Shown: in pieces, positions 8,303 through 18,062 of the stretch
Position numbering within the stretch: the stretch's first letter is position 1
Layout: each line of letters begins with the position of its first letter
DNA from: Oceanospirillum sp048264105
GTDB lineage: Bacteria > Pseudomonadota > Gammaproteobacteria > Pseudomonadales > Halomonadaceae
Length of the DNA stretch: 64,000 bases
Assembly (NCBI GenBank): GCA_048264105.1
Contig: JBLXDJ010000002.1
Span: forward strand, 496,001-560,000
Reading direction: 5' to 3'
The notes under the pieces: generated by a model
What the model saw: the letters and a program-made list of their open reading frames with translations, nothing else
What the model was told of the DNA's origin: nothing
Databases searched by the model: none
Made by a program: the position numbers and the translations under genes

Positions 8303-10201
8303 CTAGCTGCTTGGTGCGGCCAGATACTGACGCATAACCGGACGTCCGCGAACAAAGGTCGCCCACTCGAGCTGACGTTTAATGGTCTGGTTGCCCTGCA
8401 TGGAAAGCGCACCGGTTGCACCATAAACCTTACTGTCAGGCAGGGCCTGAAGCATGCGCAGTCTGCCAGCCAGTTGCAGGGCATCGGTTCCCATGGCAAA
8501 CAGGCGGCCATAGCGGTTGGTCTCTTCCGGCCAGGCTTTGTCGATCTGGCGTTTCAGCCCGGAGCTGTTTTCCAGAAACCAGGGAATATCACAGAAGTTG
8601 ATACCGTTAAGATCCTGATCCCGTGAAGGGGAGGCCTTGCCATTGTAGAGATGCGACGTTGCATAAACCGGCAGATCCGGCGCGTAGTAAAACGCCAGTG
8701 CAGGTTTCACCTGACGGGCTGTAGCCGATGTCGCAACAAGGAACATCATATCGATATCCTGACGGCGGCGAGGTTCAAACTCGATCTTCTGATCTAGGAT
8801 CTGGCTCATGCGACGCCAGCGACGTTCACTCTTATCCACTTCCAGCATCTTTTCGATACTAAGACCCAGATTGGTTTTGCCTGAGTACATTGCGTTTTCG
8901 GCGATCGTGCCGCCCTGTTCGGACCAGGTGGTTTCAAAGGCGGTTAAAGCGCGACCACCCCAGTCGTTACCGGGTGTCAGGGTCAGGGCGCGTTTCTTGC
9001 CGTCCTGCCAGGCTGTTTTAGCCGCCTGAGAGGCTTCATCTTCTGCCGAGATAGCATACTGAAACAGATGGGTGTTTCGTGTTTGCTCATGGGTGCCATA
9101 GTTCAGTGCCAGTGTCGGTAGTGCCAGCGCACGGCGTTCCTGCAGGGTGGTCACTTTGCTTTTGGATAAAGGACCAATGGCCACTTCTGCACCGGCAGCC
9201 ATCGCGGCACGATAGAGTTCATCCAGATCCATGCTGTTGCTGTCGAAGAAGCTCAGCTTGGGTGTGGCAGCCGATTGAGCACGGGCATCAACTGCGGCGG
9301 CTACGATACCGTCGCGAATCGCATTGCCTGCCCGTGCCAGAGGGCCGGACTGTGGCAGGAAGATCGCGATATGCTGCACGGGATTACGGCTGATCTCAAC
9401 CAGAAAGGCCATATCACGGGGTAGTGACAATGCGCCCGGGTGGTCGCTCCAGTGACGCAACCAGCGGCTGAGTTCGGCATTAAACTGGTCCAGATTGTTG
9501 GCGGCTTCTTTACGCACCCGAGCCAGATCAAGCCAGCCGCGAAGTTCTTCATCCTCTTCGCTGTCCATCAGTGCGCGGATATCATCCAGCGTGATGTTCA
9601 GCAGCGCCTGCCAAAGTTGTTCGTAAGCCTGTTGAGCCGGAAGTCCGGTTTGCTGGCGGGCCAGCACCAGATATTCCCGTGCACTCGATTCGTGATAACC
9701 CAGCATGCCGTAGGCGTGGGCACGATAAGCAGTCAGGGACATCTGCTCTGTAGGTGACAGGCGATCGTAGATCAGGTTGCCGGTGTTGTTCAGGGCGATC
9801 AGTGCCTGCCAGCCTTCGCCGGTGCCAAGACTTAATTCGGCCGACAGAAAAACAAAGCGCTTCTGCAGGCTGAAAGGTAAGCGATAGGCGTGGATCTTGG
9901 CTAATAAGCGCAGGGCTGCGTCCGGCTTGCCTTCCTGTGCTAGAATCTCGGCGGCGCGAAGCTGGTAGACCTGAGCCTGATCAAAACTGGATTGTTGAGC
10001 CAGTAACAAAAGGTCTTCTGCAGAGAGTTTGAGTTCCTGCTGTTCGGTCGGTGTGGTGATGACCGGCTCTGGCTGAGGTTGTTGTGACGGGCCGCCGCCA
10101 CATGCCGTCAGAAGGGTTATAACAGGGATGGCAAGCCAGCGATGGAGTTTGAGTGGTGTCGTTGGGTTTGCGTTGCGGTATCGCTGTTCACTAGCAGGCA
10201 T
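8303..10201 (-). CDS. lpoA: Penicillin-binding protein activator LpoA (outer-membrane lipoprotein)
   Basis: The 632-residue lipoprotein is LpoA/YraM, which spans the periplasm and activates PBP1a. I chose the ATG at 10201; a GTG at 10219 would add six residues but has no ribosome site. The signal ends in the lipobox LLTAC with the lipidated Cys at residue 34. An N-terminal TPR-like helical half (about 45-260) is followed by a periplasmic-binding-protein-like half (about 265-630) with the typical VGPLSKS and MGTDALQLA segments. The C-terminal half lacks the long low-complexity insertion seen in the enteric protein. First gene of a minus-strand operon with yraN and diaA. Confidence 0.93.
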   Translation of the reverse strand: MPASEQRYRNANPTTPLKLHRWLAIPVITLLTACGGGPSQQPQPEPVITTPTEQQELKLSAEDLLLLAQQSSFDQAQVYQLRAAEILAQEGKPDAALRLLAKIHAYRLPFSLQKRFVFLSAELSLGTGEGWQALIALNNTGNLIYDRLSPTEQMSLTAYRAHAYGMLGYHESSAREYLVLARQQTGLPAQQAYEQLWQALLNITLDDIRALMDSEEDEELRGWLDLARVRKEAANNLDQFNAELSRWLRHWSDHPGALSLPRDMAFLVEISRNPVQHIAIFLPQSGPLARAGNAIRDGIVAAAVDARAQSAATPKLSFFDSNSMDLDELYRAAMAAGAEVAIGPLSKSKVTTLQERRALALPTLALNYGTHEQTRNTHLFQYAISAEDEASQAAKTAWQDGKKRALTLTPGNDWGGRALTAFETTWSEQGGTIAENAMYSGKTNLGLSIEKMLEVDKSERRWRRMSQILDQKIEFEPRRRQDIDMMFLVATSATARQVKPALAFYYAPDLPVYATSHLYNGKASPSRDQDLNGINFCDIPWFLENSSGLKRQIDKAWPEETNRYGRLFAMGTDALQLAGRLRMLQALPDSKVYGATGALSMQGNQTIKRQLEWATFVRGRPVMRQYLAAPSS

Positions 10202-10393
10202 AATCAAGCTCTTATTCACAGATCGTCATAGATAAAGCTGACCAGTTAACGGTCAGATATTGCTCTCAGCGGCATGGTGTAACTGTCTGATTTTACATGC
10301 CTGCTTTGATCTTAAAAGTTGCTTTTCAATGGCGTGTCTCTTTGAGGAGGTGCGCCATTGCTATTTCAAAAACCGATAACACAGGGTTTCAGG

Positions 10394-11242
10394 ATGTCCG
10401 AGTCCGTATTGTACGTGGTTGCTACGCCGATTGGTAATCTTGCCGATATTTCCGAGCGCGCTTTGAGCGTTCTGCGTTCTGTTGATCTGATTGCTGCAGA
10501 AGATACCCGGCATACCCGTCAGCTGCTGATGCATTTCACCATCAACAAACCTCTGTTTTCGGTGCATGACCATAATGAGCAGCAGCGCATCGAAAAGGTG
10601 ATTGCGGAGCTGTCTGCCGGTCAAAGTATTGCCCTGGTCTCTGATGCAGGGACGCCGCTGATCTCTGATCCGGGCTTTCATGTGGTGCAGGCCGTCAGGG
10701 AGGCGGGCTTTAAAGTGGTTCCTGTGCCGGGCCCCTGTGCGCTGGTGACCGCGTTGTCCGCAGCTGCGATGCCAACGGATCGGTTCTGTTTTGAGGGTTT
10801 TCTGCCCGCTAAAAGCAGTGGTCGTAAAAAACAACTGCAGAAGGTAGAAGATGAGACCCGAACGCTGGTGTTTTATGAGTCTCCGCATCGGATCGTCGAT
10901 TCTCTGACCGATATGGCTGAAGTCTTCGGTGCTGATCGTCAGATCACTGTTGCCCGCGAGATTACCAAGACCTTTGAAACCTTCTATACCGGCTCTCTGG
11001 CACAGACGTTAGAGTGGATGCAGGGGGATGCGAATCAGCAGCGGGGTGAATTTGTTCTGGTGGTTGCCGGAGCACCGGAAAAAGAGGATGAAGAGGCTGC
11101 TGCGGTCTCGGCTGAAAAAGTACTGAAAGTGCTGCTGGCTGAACTGCCGGTTAAGCAGGCGGCTGCCTTGTGCGCCAAAATCACCGGCCAGAAAAAGAAC
11201 GCGCTTTACCAGCAGGCTCTGGAGTTGCAAAAAGCGGATTAA
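10394..11242 (+). CDS. rsmI: 16S rRNA (cytidine-1402-2'-O)-methyltransferase RsmI
   Basis: The product (282 residues from this start) is RsmI, which methylates the 2'-hydroxyl of C1402 in the 16S decoding centre. Family blocks are LYVVATPIGNLADIS, AAEDTRHTRQLL, VSDAGTPLISDPG and PGPCALVTALSAA. The start is uncertain. The ATG at 10394 has AGGG seven bases upstream. A TTG at 10358 sits seven bases after a perfect AGGAGG (10345-10350) and would add 12 residues, giving 294. Both lengths fit the family. The gene is divergent from lpoA, as in E. coli. Confidence 0.94.
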   Translation: MSESVLYVVATPIGNLADISERALSVLRSVDLIAAEDTRHTRQLLMHFTINKPLFSVHDHNEQQRIEKVIAELSAGQSIALVSDAGTPLISDPGFHVVQAVREAGFKVVPVPGPCALVTALSAAAMPTDRFCFEGFLPAKSSGRKKQLQKVEDETRTLVFYESPHRIVDSLTDMAEVFGADRQITVAREITKTFETFYTGSLAQTLEWMQGDANQQRGEFVLVVAGAPEKEDEEAAAVSAEKVLKVLLAELPVKQAAALCAKITGQKKNALYQQALELQKAD

Positions 11243-11349
11243 GATCCTGTTTTTACAGGCTGTCAGCTACCGGCTGAAAGTTGTATTTTTCCGGTACCAA
11301 AGTTTTTTGGGCTGATGTTGCCAGGTCTTTGGTTTTTGAGGGCTTTTCC

Positions 11350-11373
11350 ACCTGTTTTTAGGTAAAAACAGGT
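11350..11373. repeat. Perfect inverted repeat upstream of rnpB
   Basis: ACCTGTTTTTA and TAAAAACAGGT (11 bases each) are separated by GG. The right arm ends at the first base of the probable rnpB -35 element. It could be an operator or the end of the rsmI transcript. A related CCTGT-TTTT-ACAGG hairpin occurs just after the rsmI stop (11247-11260). Confidence 0.6.
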
Positions 11374-11401
11374 TGTCTGTCGACAGTGATCCTTATATCC
11401 T
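11373..11401 (+). promoter_or_regulatory. Probable rnpB promoter
   Basis: TTGTCT (11373-11378), a 17-base spacer and TATCCT (11396-11401) would start transcription near 11408, where the RNase P RNA begins. A palindrome CTGTCGACAG lies in the spacer. Confidence 0.5.
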
Positions 11402-11407
11402 AGCTCG

Positions 11408-11774
<367 letters not shown>

Positions 11775-11780
11775 ATTTAC

Positions 11781-11813
11781 AGAGCCCGTCAGACGACTTG
11801 TCTGACGGGCTCT
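11781..11813 (+). terminator. Strong hairpin after rnpB
   Basis: AGAGCCCGTCAGAC pairs perfectly with GTCTGACGGGCTCT (14 pairs) around GACTT, seven bases past the RNase P RNA. No clear T tract follows (GATCCGG), so it may protect or punctuate the 3' end rather than act as a classic terminator. Confidence 0.6.
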
Positions 11814-11851
11814 GATCCGGTTTAACCGCAAATCAACAATCAGATCTCATC

Positions 11852-12790
11852 ATGACTCAAGCTTTTCAGCACCTGACCGTTTTGTTGAATGAGGCCGTAG
11901 AGGCTTTGGTTCACACGCCATCCGGCACCTATGTAGATGGCACTTTTGGTCGGGGCGGCCACTCGCGTCTCGTTTTAGAGAATCTCGACGAGCAGGGAAA
12001 GCTTTACGGTATCGACAAAGACCCCCGTGCTCTGGAAACCGCTAAGGTTCTGGAAGGCGAAGACAGTCGTTTCAAAGTCTTCCGTGGCTCCTTTGCTGAG
12101 CTGGATCAGTTTGCCGCTCAGGAAGGTGTTGCCGGTCAGCTGGACGGTATCCTGCTGGATCTGGGTGTCTCCTCGCCGCAGCTGGATGATCCGGAGCGTG
12201 GCTTCAGTTTTATGAACGATGGCCCGCTGGATATGCGTATGAATCCGGATGCCGGTGAGTCGGCAGCCGATTGGGTGAACTCCGCATCGGAAGCTGAGCT
12301 GATTCGTGTGATGAAAGATTACGGTGAAGAGCGTTTCGCCCGTCGTATGGCGCGCGCCATCATCGCTGAGCGCAAGATCGAGCCTATTACCCGTACCGGA
12401 CGTCTGGCGCAGATTGTGAAAGACGCCAATCCGGCCTGGGAAAAAGGCAAGCATCCGGCAACCCGTGCGTTTCAGGGGATCCGTATCCATATCAACCGTG
12501 AGCTGGAAGATCTTGAGATCTGCCTGAAACAGTCTCTGGATCTGCTCAAGGTTGGCGGGCGTCTGGTGGTGATCAGTTTTCACTCTCTGGAAGATCGTCT
12601 GGTTAAGCGCTTTATGCGGGATATGGCCAAAGGGGATACCCACCTGCCGCCGGGCGTACCTTTTACGCAGGAGCAGCTGAACATTCGTCTTAAGCTGCTG
12701 AGTAAGGCGATTAAACCTTCCAAGCAGGAAGTTCAGGCTAATCCGCGTTCCCGAAGCGCTGTTATGCGTGTTGCTGAGCGTGTTGCCTGA
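11852..12790 (+). CDS. rsmH: 16S rRNA (cytosine-1402-N4)-methyltransferase RsmH
   Basis: The 312-residue product is RsmH (MraW), which methylates N4 of C1402, the same nucleotide RsmI modifies. Visible family blocks are GTYVDGTFGRGGHS, GILLDLGVSSPQLDDPERGFSF and FHSLEDRLVKRF. It heads the dcw cluster. mraZ, which precedes it in many bacteria, is absent; rnpB ends only about 77 bases upstream. Confidence 0.97.
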   Translation: MTQAFQHLTVLLNEAVEALVHTPSGTYVDGTFGRGGHSRLVLENLDEQGKLYGIDKDPRALETAKVLEGEDSRFKVFRGSFAELDQFAAQEGVAGQLDGILLDLGVSSPQLDDPERGFSFMNDGPLDMRMNPDAGESAADWVNSASEAELIRVMKDYGEERFARRMARAIIAERKIEPITRTGRLAQIVKDANPAWEKGKHPATRAFQGIRIHINRELEDLEICLKQSLDLLKVGGRLVVISFHSLEDRLVKRFMRDMAKGDTHLPPGVPFTQEQLNIRLKLLSKAIKPSKQEVQANPRSRSAVMRVAERVA

Positions 12791-12836
12791 GGGCGCAGGC
12801 CTTTAACAGAACAGGTTGTAGAGAGAGCAGAATGTT

Positions 12837-13328
12837 ATGAGTTCTGATCCGGTAGCATCGAGAAATGATTCATCCGGTAAAGGCGCAACCCGGCGTGCAG
12901 AGCCTGGTCAACCTTTACTGGTTCAGGTTCGCTCCGAGCTTTTGGCCATGCTGCCTGAAACGCTCTCTTATTCTGCCCGCCTTTTTATCGGTTTCAGCCT
13001 GCTGACACTGATCTCTGCCCTTCTGGTCGTATACGCGGCCTATGAAAACCGTCTTGCTTACGCTGAACTGCAGAATCTGGAAAAGCAGCAGCGCCATTTT
13101 GATGTGGAATGGGGTCAGTTACTGCTGGAACGAAGCACGCTGTCATCTCCCAGCCGTATCGAAAAAATTGCCCGGGAGTCGCTGCAGATGCAGTTGATTC
13201 CCCATGAAAAGATTCAGGTGCTGGATGCTGCGGCTCTGCAGTCTGAAAGCCGCCTTCGGTTGCAGTCAGGTTCTCTGGCTGAGCCATCCGCCCAGACATC
13301 CGAACCCTCTCCTGTGAAGGCCGACTGA
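12837..13328 (+). CDS. ftsL: Cell division protein FtsL
   Basis: The 163-residue bitopic protein has a 45-residue cytoplasmic tail, one membrane segment (about 47-69) and a periplasmic coiled coil with the FtsL pattern (LEKQQRHFDVEWGQLLLERSTL, then ESLQMQLIP). FtsL links FtsQ-FtsB to FtsW-FtsI in the divisome. It is about 40 residues longer than E. coli FtsL (121), with both ends extended by Ser/Pro-rich sequence. The stop overlaps ftsI by one base. Confidence 0.93.
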   Translation: MSSDPVASRNDSSGKGATRRAEPGQPLLVQVRSELLAMLPETLSYSARLFIGFSLLTLISALLVVYAAYENRLAYAELQNLEKQQRHFDVEWGQLLLERSTLSSPSRIEKIARESLQMQLIPHEKIQVLDAAALQSESRLRLQSGSLAEPSAQTSEPSPVKAD

Positions 13329-15019
13329 TGGACGAGAAAAAACAAGCGGCCCTTATCGGCTTCCGTTATCCCATCGCTTTGATTGTATTGCTCGCTGCGG
13401 GTCTTCTGCTGGCGGGGCGTATGGTCCATCTTCATATTTCTGATCGCGATTTTCTGCAGGAACAGGGCGATGCCCGAAGCGTGCGAACCGATGAAATTCC
13501 CGGTTATCGGGGCATGATTCAGGACCGTAACGGTGAGCCGTTGGCGGTCAGTACACCGGTTACGACGATCTGGGCCAATCCCAAGCATTTTGAGGCGACC
13601 CGGGAAGAGTTTACCCATCTGGCTGAGGCGCTTGAGATTCCTGTTGCCACCCTGGCAAAAAAAATGCGGGATGCAGAGGGCAAAGGTTTTATTTATCTGC
13701 GCCGCCACATGATTCCGGATCAGGCGAGTCAGGTTCTGGATCTGAAGCTGCCCGGCGTCTATGGCAAGCCAGAGTACAAACGCTATTATCCCGCCCATGA
13801 GATGGGCGCTCACCTGATCGGCTTTACCAATATTGATGATCAGGGGCAGGAGGGGCTGGAACTGGCCTTTGATGAGGCATTAAAAGGTGAACCCGGTGAA
13901 AAGCGGGTGCTGAAGGATCGTCGGGGCCATGTTTTTCGTGACCTACAGGTTCTGAAACAGCCGGAGCCGGGTCAGAATATTCAGCTGACCATCGATCTGA
14001 AACTGCAGTTTATGGCTTACCGTGAGCTGAAAGCGGCGGTTGAACAGCATGGGGCTAAATCGGGTTCTGTTGTGCTGCTGGATGCCGAAACCGGCGAAGT
14101 GCTGGCGATGGTGAATCAGCCCTCTTATAACCCCAATGACCGAAGCACCCTTGATTTGCGGGCGCTGCGAAACCGGGCTCTGATCGACCTGTTTGAACCG
14201 GGTTCTCCCATCAAGCCGTTAACCGTGGCTTCTGCTATCGCCAGTGGTCACTACAAGGCTGATGATGTGGTTAACACCAATCCGGGGTATTTACGCCTTG
14301 GTAATCAGAGTATCCGAGATTTCCGTAACTACGGCGAGATGGATCTGACGACCATTATCACCAAGTCGAGTAACGTTGGGGTGGCGAAGATGGCGCTATC
14401 GATGCCGATCGATACGGTCTGGTCCTATCTGCAGCAGATGGGGCTGGGGCAGGGAACCGGTATCGGCTTTCCCGGTGAGGCTGTGGGTAGCCTGACCGCT
14501 CCCCGTGAAGGTCAGAAAGCTAAAATCGCCACCATGGCCTATGGCTATGGTCTTGCGGTGACCTCTCTGCAGCTGGCACAGGCTTATCAGGTGCTGGCAA
14601 ACCATGGTCTTAAGAAATATGTCTCCCTGATTAAGGGGGCGGACACCTTACCAGACGAGCAGATTCTGCCGGAATCCACCGCTAACCGGGTGGTTGAGAT
14701 GATGGAAACGGTAACCCTGCAGGGTGGTACAGGAACACGGGCTGCGATTCCCGGTTATCGCGTCGCCGGTAAAACCGGCACGGTGCACAAGGTTGGCGCG
14801 ACCGGTTATGAATATGAATATATGGCGGTTTTTGCCGGAATAGCCCCGGTATCAGATCCTAAGGTTGTTGCGATCGTGTGGGTGGATAGCCCCTCCGGTC
14901 GTGAGTATCACGGCGGTGAAGTGGCGGCTCCGATCTTCAGCCGCATTATGGGTAATACACTGCGTTATCTGAATGTGCCGCCGGATAATATTGCTCAGGA
15001 GGTGGTTGATGGCCGTTGA
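13328..15019 (+). CDS. ftsI: Septal peptidoglycan transpeptidase FtsI (PBP3)
   Basis: The 563-residue class B penicillin-binding protein cross-links septal peptidoglycan. It has an N-terminal membrane anchor (about residues 13-33), a pedestal domain starting with the RGMIQDRNGEPLA motif (61-73), and a transpeptidase domain with the active-site SPIK (Ser293-Lys296), SSN (347-349) and KTG (482-484). The start ATG overlaps the ftsL stop, and murE starts 11 bases before the ftsI stop. Confidence 0.97.
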   Translation: MDEKKQAALIGFRYPIALIVLLAAGLLLAGRMVHLHISDRDFLQEQGDARSVRTDEIPGYRGMIQDRNGEPLAVSTPVTTIWANPKHFEATREEFTHLAEALEIPVATLAKKMRDAEGKGFIYLRRHMIPDQASQVLDLKLPGVYGKPEYKRYYPAHEMGAHLIGFTNIDDQGQEGLELAFDEALKGEPGEKRVLKDRRGHVFRDLQVLKQPEPGQNIQLTIDLKLQFMAYRELKAAVEQHGAKSGSVVLLDAETGEVLAMVNQPSYNPNDRSTLDLRALRNRALIDLFEPGSPIKPLTVASAIASGHYKADDVVNTNPGYLRLGNQSIRDFRNYGEMDLTTIITKSSNVGVAKMALSMPIDTVWSYLQQMGLGQGTGIGFPGEAVGSLTAPREGQKAKIATMAYGYGLAVTSLQLAQAYQVLANHGLKKYVSLIKGADTLPDEQILPESTANRVVEMMETVTLQGGTGTRAAIPGYRVAGKTGTVHKVGATGYEYEYMAVFAGIAPVSDPKVVAIVWVDSPSGREYHGGEVAAPIFSRIMGNTLRYLNVPPDNIAQEVVDGR

Positions 15020-16580
15020 TCGTTTTGTGGCCTGTGTGCACCACCGGCTTCTGTCTCTGTTTCCTCAGTTAGCTGATTTGCCGGAGTTGAGTGGTCAGCT
15101 TCGTATCGATTCCCAGGACGTTAAAGCGGGCGATATCTTTGTGGCGCTTAATGGCTCTGCCCGCAAAGGTCTGGATTTTATTCCTCAGGCTGCGGCCAGT
15201 GGTGCCGGACTTGTCCTGCTGGAGTCTGATCGTGATGAGGTTTATCAGATCGATCAGCTGTCCGTTGTCGCACTGGCGCAGCTTCGTGAGCGTCTGGGAG
15301 CCTGGCTGGCGGAAGCCGGACAGCTGAATGATGAGCATCTCCATCTGATTGGCATCACAGGTACCAACGGCAAAACGTCAGTCAGCCACTATCTGGCCTG
15401 TATGCTCGAAGGGCTTCAGCAGAAAGCGGCGGTGATCGGTACCGTGGGTATTGGCGCGCTGAATGATCTGAAAACGGCAACCCATACCACGCCGGATCTG
15501 GTTCAGCTGCATAAAGTGATGGCTGAACTGAAAGAGGATGGTTTCTGTTATCAGGCGATGGAGGTGTCCTCCCACGCTCTGGATCAGCATCGCACTGCCG
15601 GTGTGCCTTTTGACGTTGCGGTCTTTACCAATCTGAGCCGTGATCATCTGGATTACCACGGCACTATGGCGTCTTATGGCGAGGCCAAGGCGCGGCTTTT
15701 TGTTGATTATCCGATTCGTCATGCGGTGATTAATGCTGATGACGGCTACAGTGCCGAGCTGATGCGTCAGATTGAGTCCTCTAACCGTCAGGCGCAGATT
15801 ATTCGCTACAGCCTCGCCGATAATACCGCCGATCTTTATTGCGCATCCTGCGTGGCAAACCCTCAGGGCTTTGCTTTAACTCTGGATGGTCGTTGGGGAC
15901 GTTTTGATCTTCAGCTGCCCCTGTTGGGCCGGTTTAATGTTGCCAATGCTCTGGCCGCCGCAGCCACTTTGCTGGCGATGGGATTTGAGGCCGAAGCGGT
16001 CATCTCCCGTTTAGAGGTTGTTCAGCCGGTAGCAGGGCGTATGCAGCGGGTATCAGGGTCACAGGATCCGGCTCATAAGCCGAAGGTAGTTGTCGATTAT
16101 GCCCATACGCCGGATGCGCTGGAAAATGCGCTGCTTGCGGTTAAAGAACATATTCAGGGGCGTCTCTGGTGTGTCTTTGGTTGTGGTGGTGATCGTGATG
16201 CAGGCAAGCGCCTGCTTATGGCGGAGGTCGCATCCCGAATGGCTGATAACGTGGTTGTCACCAGTGACAATCCCCGCACTGAAGATCCGGCTCATATTCT
16301 GGATCAGGTTAAGCAGGGGTTGTTAAAACCTGCAGCCTTATCGGATGTCGATCGAGCTGAAGCGATCCGTCAGGCGATTGCACAGGCGAATCCTGACGAT
16401 GTCATTCTGATCGCCGGTAAAGGCCACGAAACCTATCAGGAAGTACAGGGTGAACGTCATCATTTCGATGATGTTGAGCAGGCGATGCTGGCCCTTGATA
16501 CGTACGGCGCAGATAAAAATACGCCGGATGCCCGGTCCGAGTCCCTGTCCCAGTCTAAGAAAGGAGCGGTTAAATCATGA
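15009..16580 (+). CDS. murE: UDP-MurNAc-L-Ala-D-Glu:meso-diaminopimelate ligase MurE
   Basis: The 523-residue ATP-dependent ligase adds the third stem-peptide residue. The P-loop GTNGKTS lies at 118-124 and the meso-DAP-recognising DNPR motif is present in TSDNPRTEDP, so the third residue should be meso-DAP, not lysine. I chose the ATG at 15009 because AGGAGG (14997-15002) is six bases upstream; the longer frame from 14973 lacks such a site. It overlaps ftsI by 11 bases and murF by four. Confidence 0.97.
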   Translation: MAVDRFVACVHHRLLSLFPQLADLPELSGQLRIDSQDVKAGDIFVALNGSARKGLDFIPQAAASGAGLVLLESDRDEVYQIDQLSVVALAQLRERLGAWLAEAGQLNDEHLHLIGITGTNGKTSVSHYLACMLEGLQQKAAVIGTVGIGALNDLKTATHTTPDLVQLHKVMAELKEDGFCYQAMEVSSHALDQHRTAGVPFDVAVFTNLSRDHLDYHGTMASYGEAKARLFVDYPIRHAVINADDGYSAELMRQIESSNRQAQIIRYSLADNTADLYCASCVANPQGFALTLDGRWGRFDLQLPLLGRFNVANALAAAATLLAMGFEAEAVISRLEVVQPVAGRMQRVSGSQDPAHKPKVVVDYAHTPDALENALLAVKEHIQGRLWCVFGCGGDRDAGKRLLMAEVASRMADNVVVTSDNPRTEDPAHILDQVKQGLLKPAALSDVDRAEAIRQAIAQANPDDVILIAGKGHETYQEVQGERHHFDDVEQAMLALDTYGADKNTPDARSESLSQSKKGAVKS

Positions 16581-17938
16581 TGCGAGCGCTCTCATTCCCT
16601 GAGCTTCAGCAGCGTTTTGGCGGCACCTGTCATGGTGAGCCGCTTAGCTTTACGCAGCTGGAGACAGACTCCCGCGCCGATCTGAGCGGTAAAGTATTCC
16701 TCGCACTAAAGGGCGAACGCTTTGATGGCCATCGCTTCTGTGCTCAGGCTGCAGAACAGGGCGCAGCAGGATTGGTGGTGAGCGAATATCAGCCCGAGGT
16801 CGATCTGCCGCAATGGTGTGTGGATGATACCCGAATTGCTCTGGGGCAGATTGCGTTATACAACCGTGAGCTGTTTCAGGGGCCTGTTGTTGGTATTACA
16901 GGCAACAGTGGTAAAACCACTGTTAAAGAGATGCTGGGTTCTGTTCTGGCGCAGGTTTCCGGTGCTGAATCTGTTTTGATCACGGCCGGTAATTTTAATA
17001 ACGATATCGGTGTCCCGCTGACACTGTTAAGGCTTTCGCCTGAGCATAAGTTTGCCGTTATTGAGCTGGGTGCGAATCATCTTGGTGAAATTGACTACTG
17101 TGCCCGTCTGGCAAAACCGGATGTGGGTGTGGTGTTGAACGTAACCGGAGCGCATCTGGGTGAATTTGGCTCTATGGATAATATTGCCCAGGCTAAAGGC
17201 GAGCTGATCTCTGCTCTTGGCAGCGAAGGTCGAGTGGTGATCAATCAGGATGATCATTTTGCACCCTACTGGCGGAAACTGGCCGGTGAGCGTGTGCTGA
17301 TGGGATATGGGCTGGAGTCTGCGGATCTGAGCGCGCAGCATATCCGGTCTGCCTCACTGACGGAGACCGGAGGCTACGGGTTTGATCTCTGTTATCAGGA
17401 TACCTGTTGCCCGGTTCAGCTGAGTGTACCGGCCAAGCATAATGTGAGTAACTCTCTGGCAGCTGCCGGTGCAGCACTTCAGTTGGGCTTGTCTCTGTCA
17501 GATATCGCCAAAGGCCTGCAGGCATTTTCCGGAGTGAGCGGTCGTTTGCAAACCGTTACCGGCTTTAAACAGTCGCGGATTATCAATGACAGTTACAATG
17601 CCAACCCCGGTTCCGTCCGGGCGGCGATTGATACGCTGATGGATTTCTCCGGCCGGCATATTCTTGTGTTGGGTGACATTGGGGAACTGGGCGATGCGTC
17701 AGCTGCTGCTCATGCTGCTTTGGGTGATTATGCCCGTGAAAAGGGTATCGATTATCTGTTTACCTGTGGTGAGCAGACCCGGCTAACGGCAGATGCTTTT
17801 GGTGATTCAGCCCGGCATTTTTCCGATCAGGTGCAGTTGGCAGAGGCGGTAAAAGCATTGCTCAACCAAGATACCAGTGTGCTGGTAAAAGGCTCTCGCA
17901 GCGCCCGTATGGAATTAGTCGTGGATGCGCTGCGTTAG
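16577..17938 (+). CDS. murF: UDP-MurNAc-tripeptide:D-Ala-D-Ala ligase MurF
   Basis: The 453-residue product adds the D-Ala-D-Ala dipeptide, completing the cytoplasmic UDP-muramyl-pentapeptide. The Mur-ligase P-loop GNSGKTT is at 109-115; NDSYNANPGSVRAA near 340 is the conserved C-terminal block. The start ATGATG overlaps the murE stop, with AAGGAG upstream. A 124-base gap follows before mraY, the widest in the cluster apart from the rnpB side. Confidence 0.97.
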   Translation: MMRALSFPELQQRFGGTCHGEPLSFTQLETDSRADLSGKVFLALKGERFDGHRFCAQAAEQGAAGLVVSEYQPEVDLPQWCVDDTRIALGQIALYNRELFQGPVVGITGNSGKTTVKEMLGSVLAQVSGAESVLITAGNFNNDIGVPLTLLRLSPEHKFAVIELGANHLGEIDYCARLAKPDVGVVLNVTGAHLGEFGSMDNIAQAKGELISALGSEGRVVINQDDHFAPYWRKLAGERVLMGYGLESADLSAQHIRSASLTETGGYGFDLCYQDTCCPVQLSVPAKHNVSNSLAAAGAALQLGLSLSDIAKGLQAFSGVSGRLQTVTGFKQSRIINDSYNANPGSVRAAIDTLMDFSGRHILVLGDIGELGDASAAAHAALGDYAREKGIDYLFTCGEQTRLTADAFGDSARHFSDQVQLAEAVKALLNQDTSVLVKGSRSARMELVVDALR

Positions 17939-18062
17939 CGGCTATCCGATATAAAAATAGAGAATAAACGATCTTTCGGTGTGGGTTCAGGCCGGCCAAA
18001 AGTTCGATTAACACTTATAACGAAAAGCCCCGCAGAGGGCATAACAGGGAAATAACCTACAG

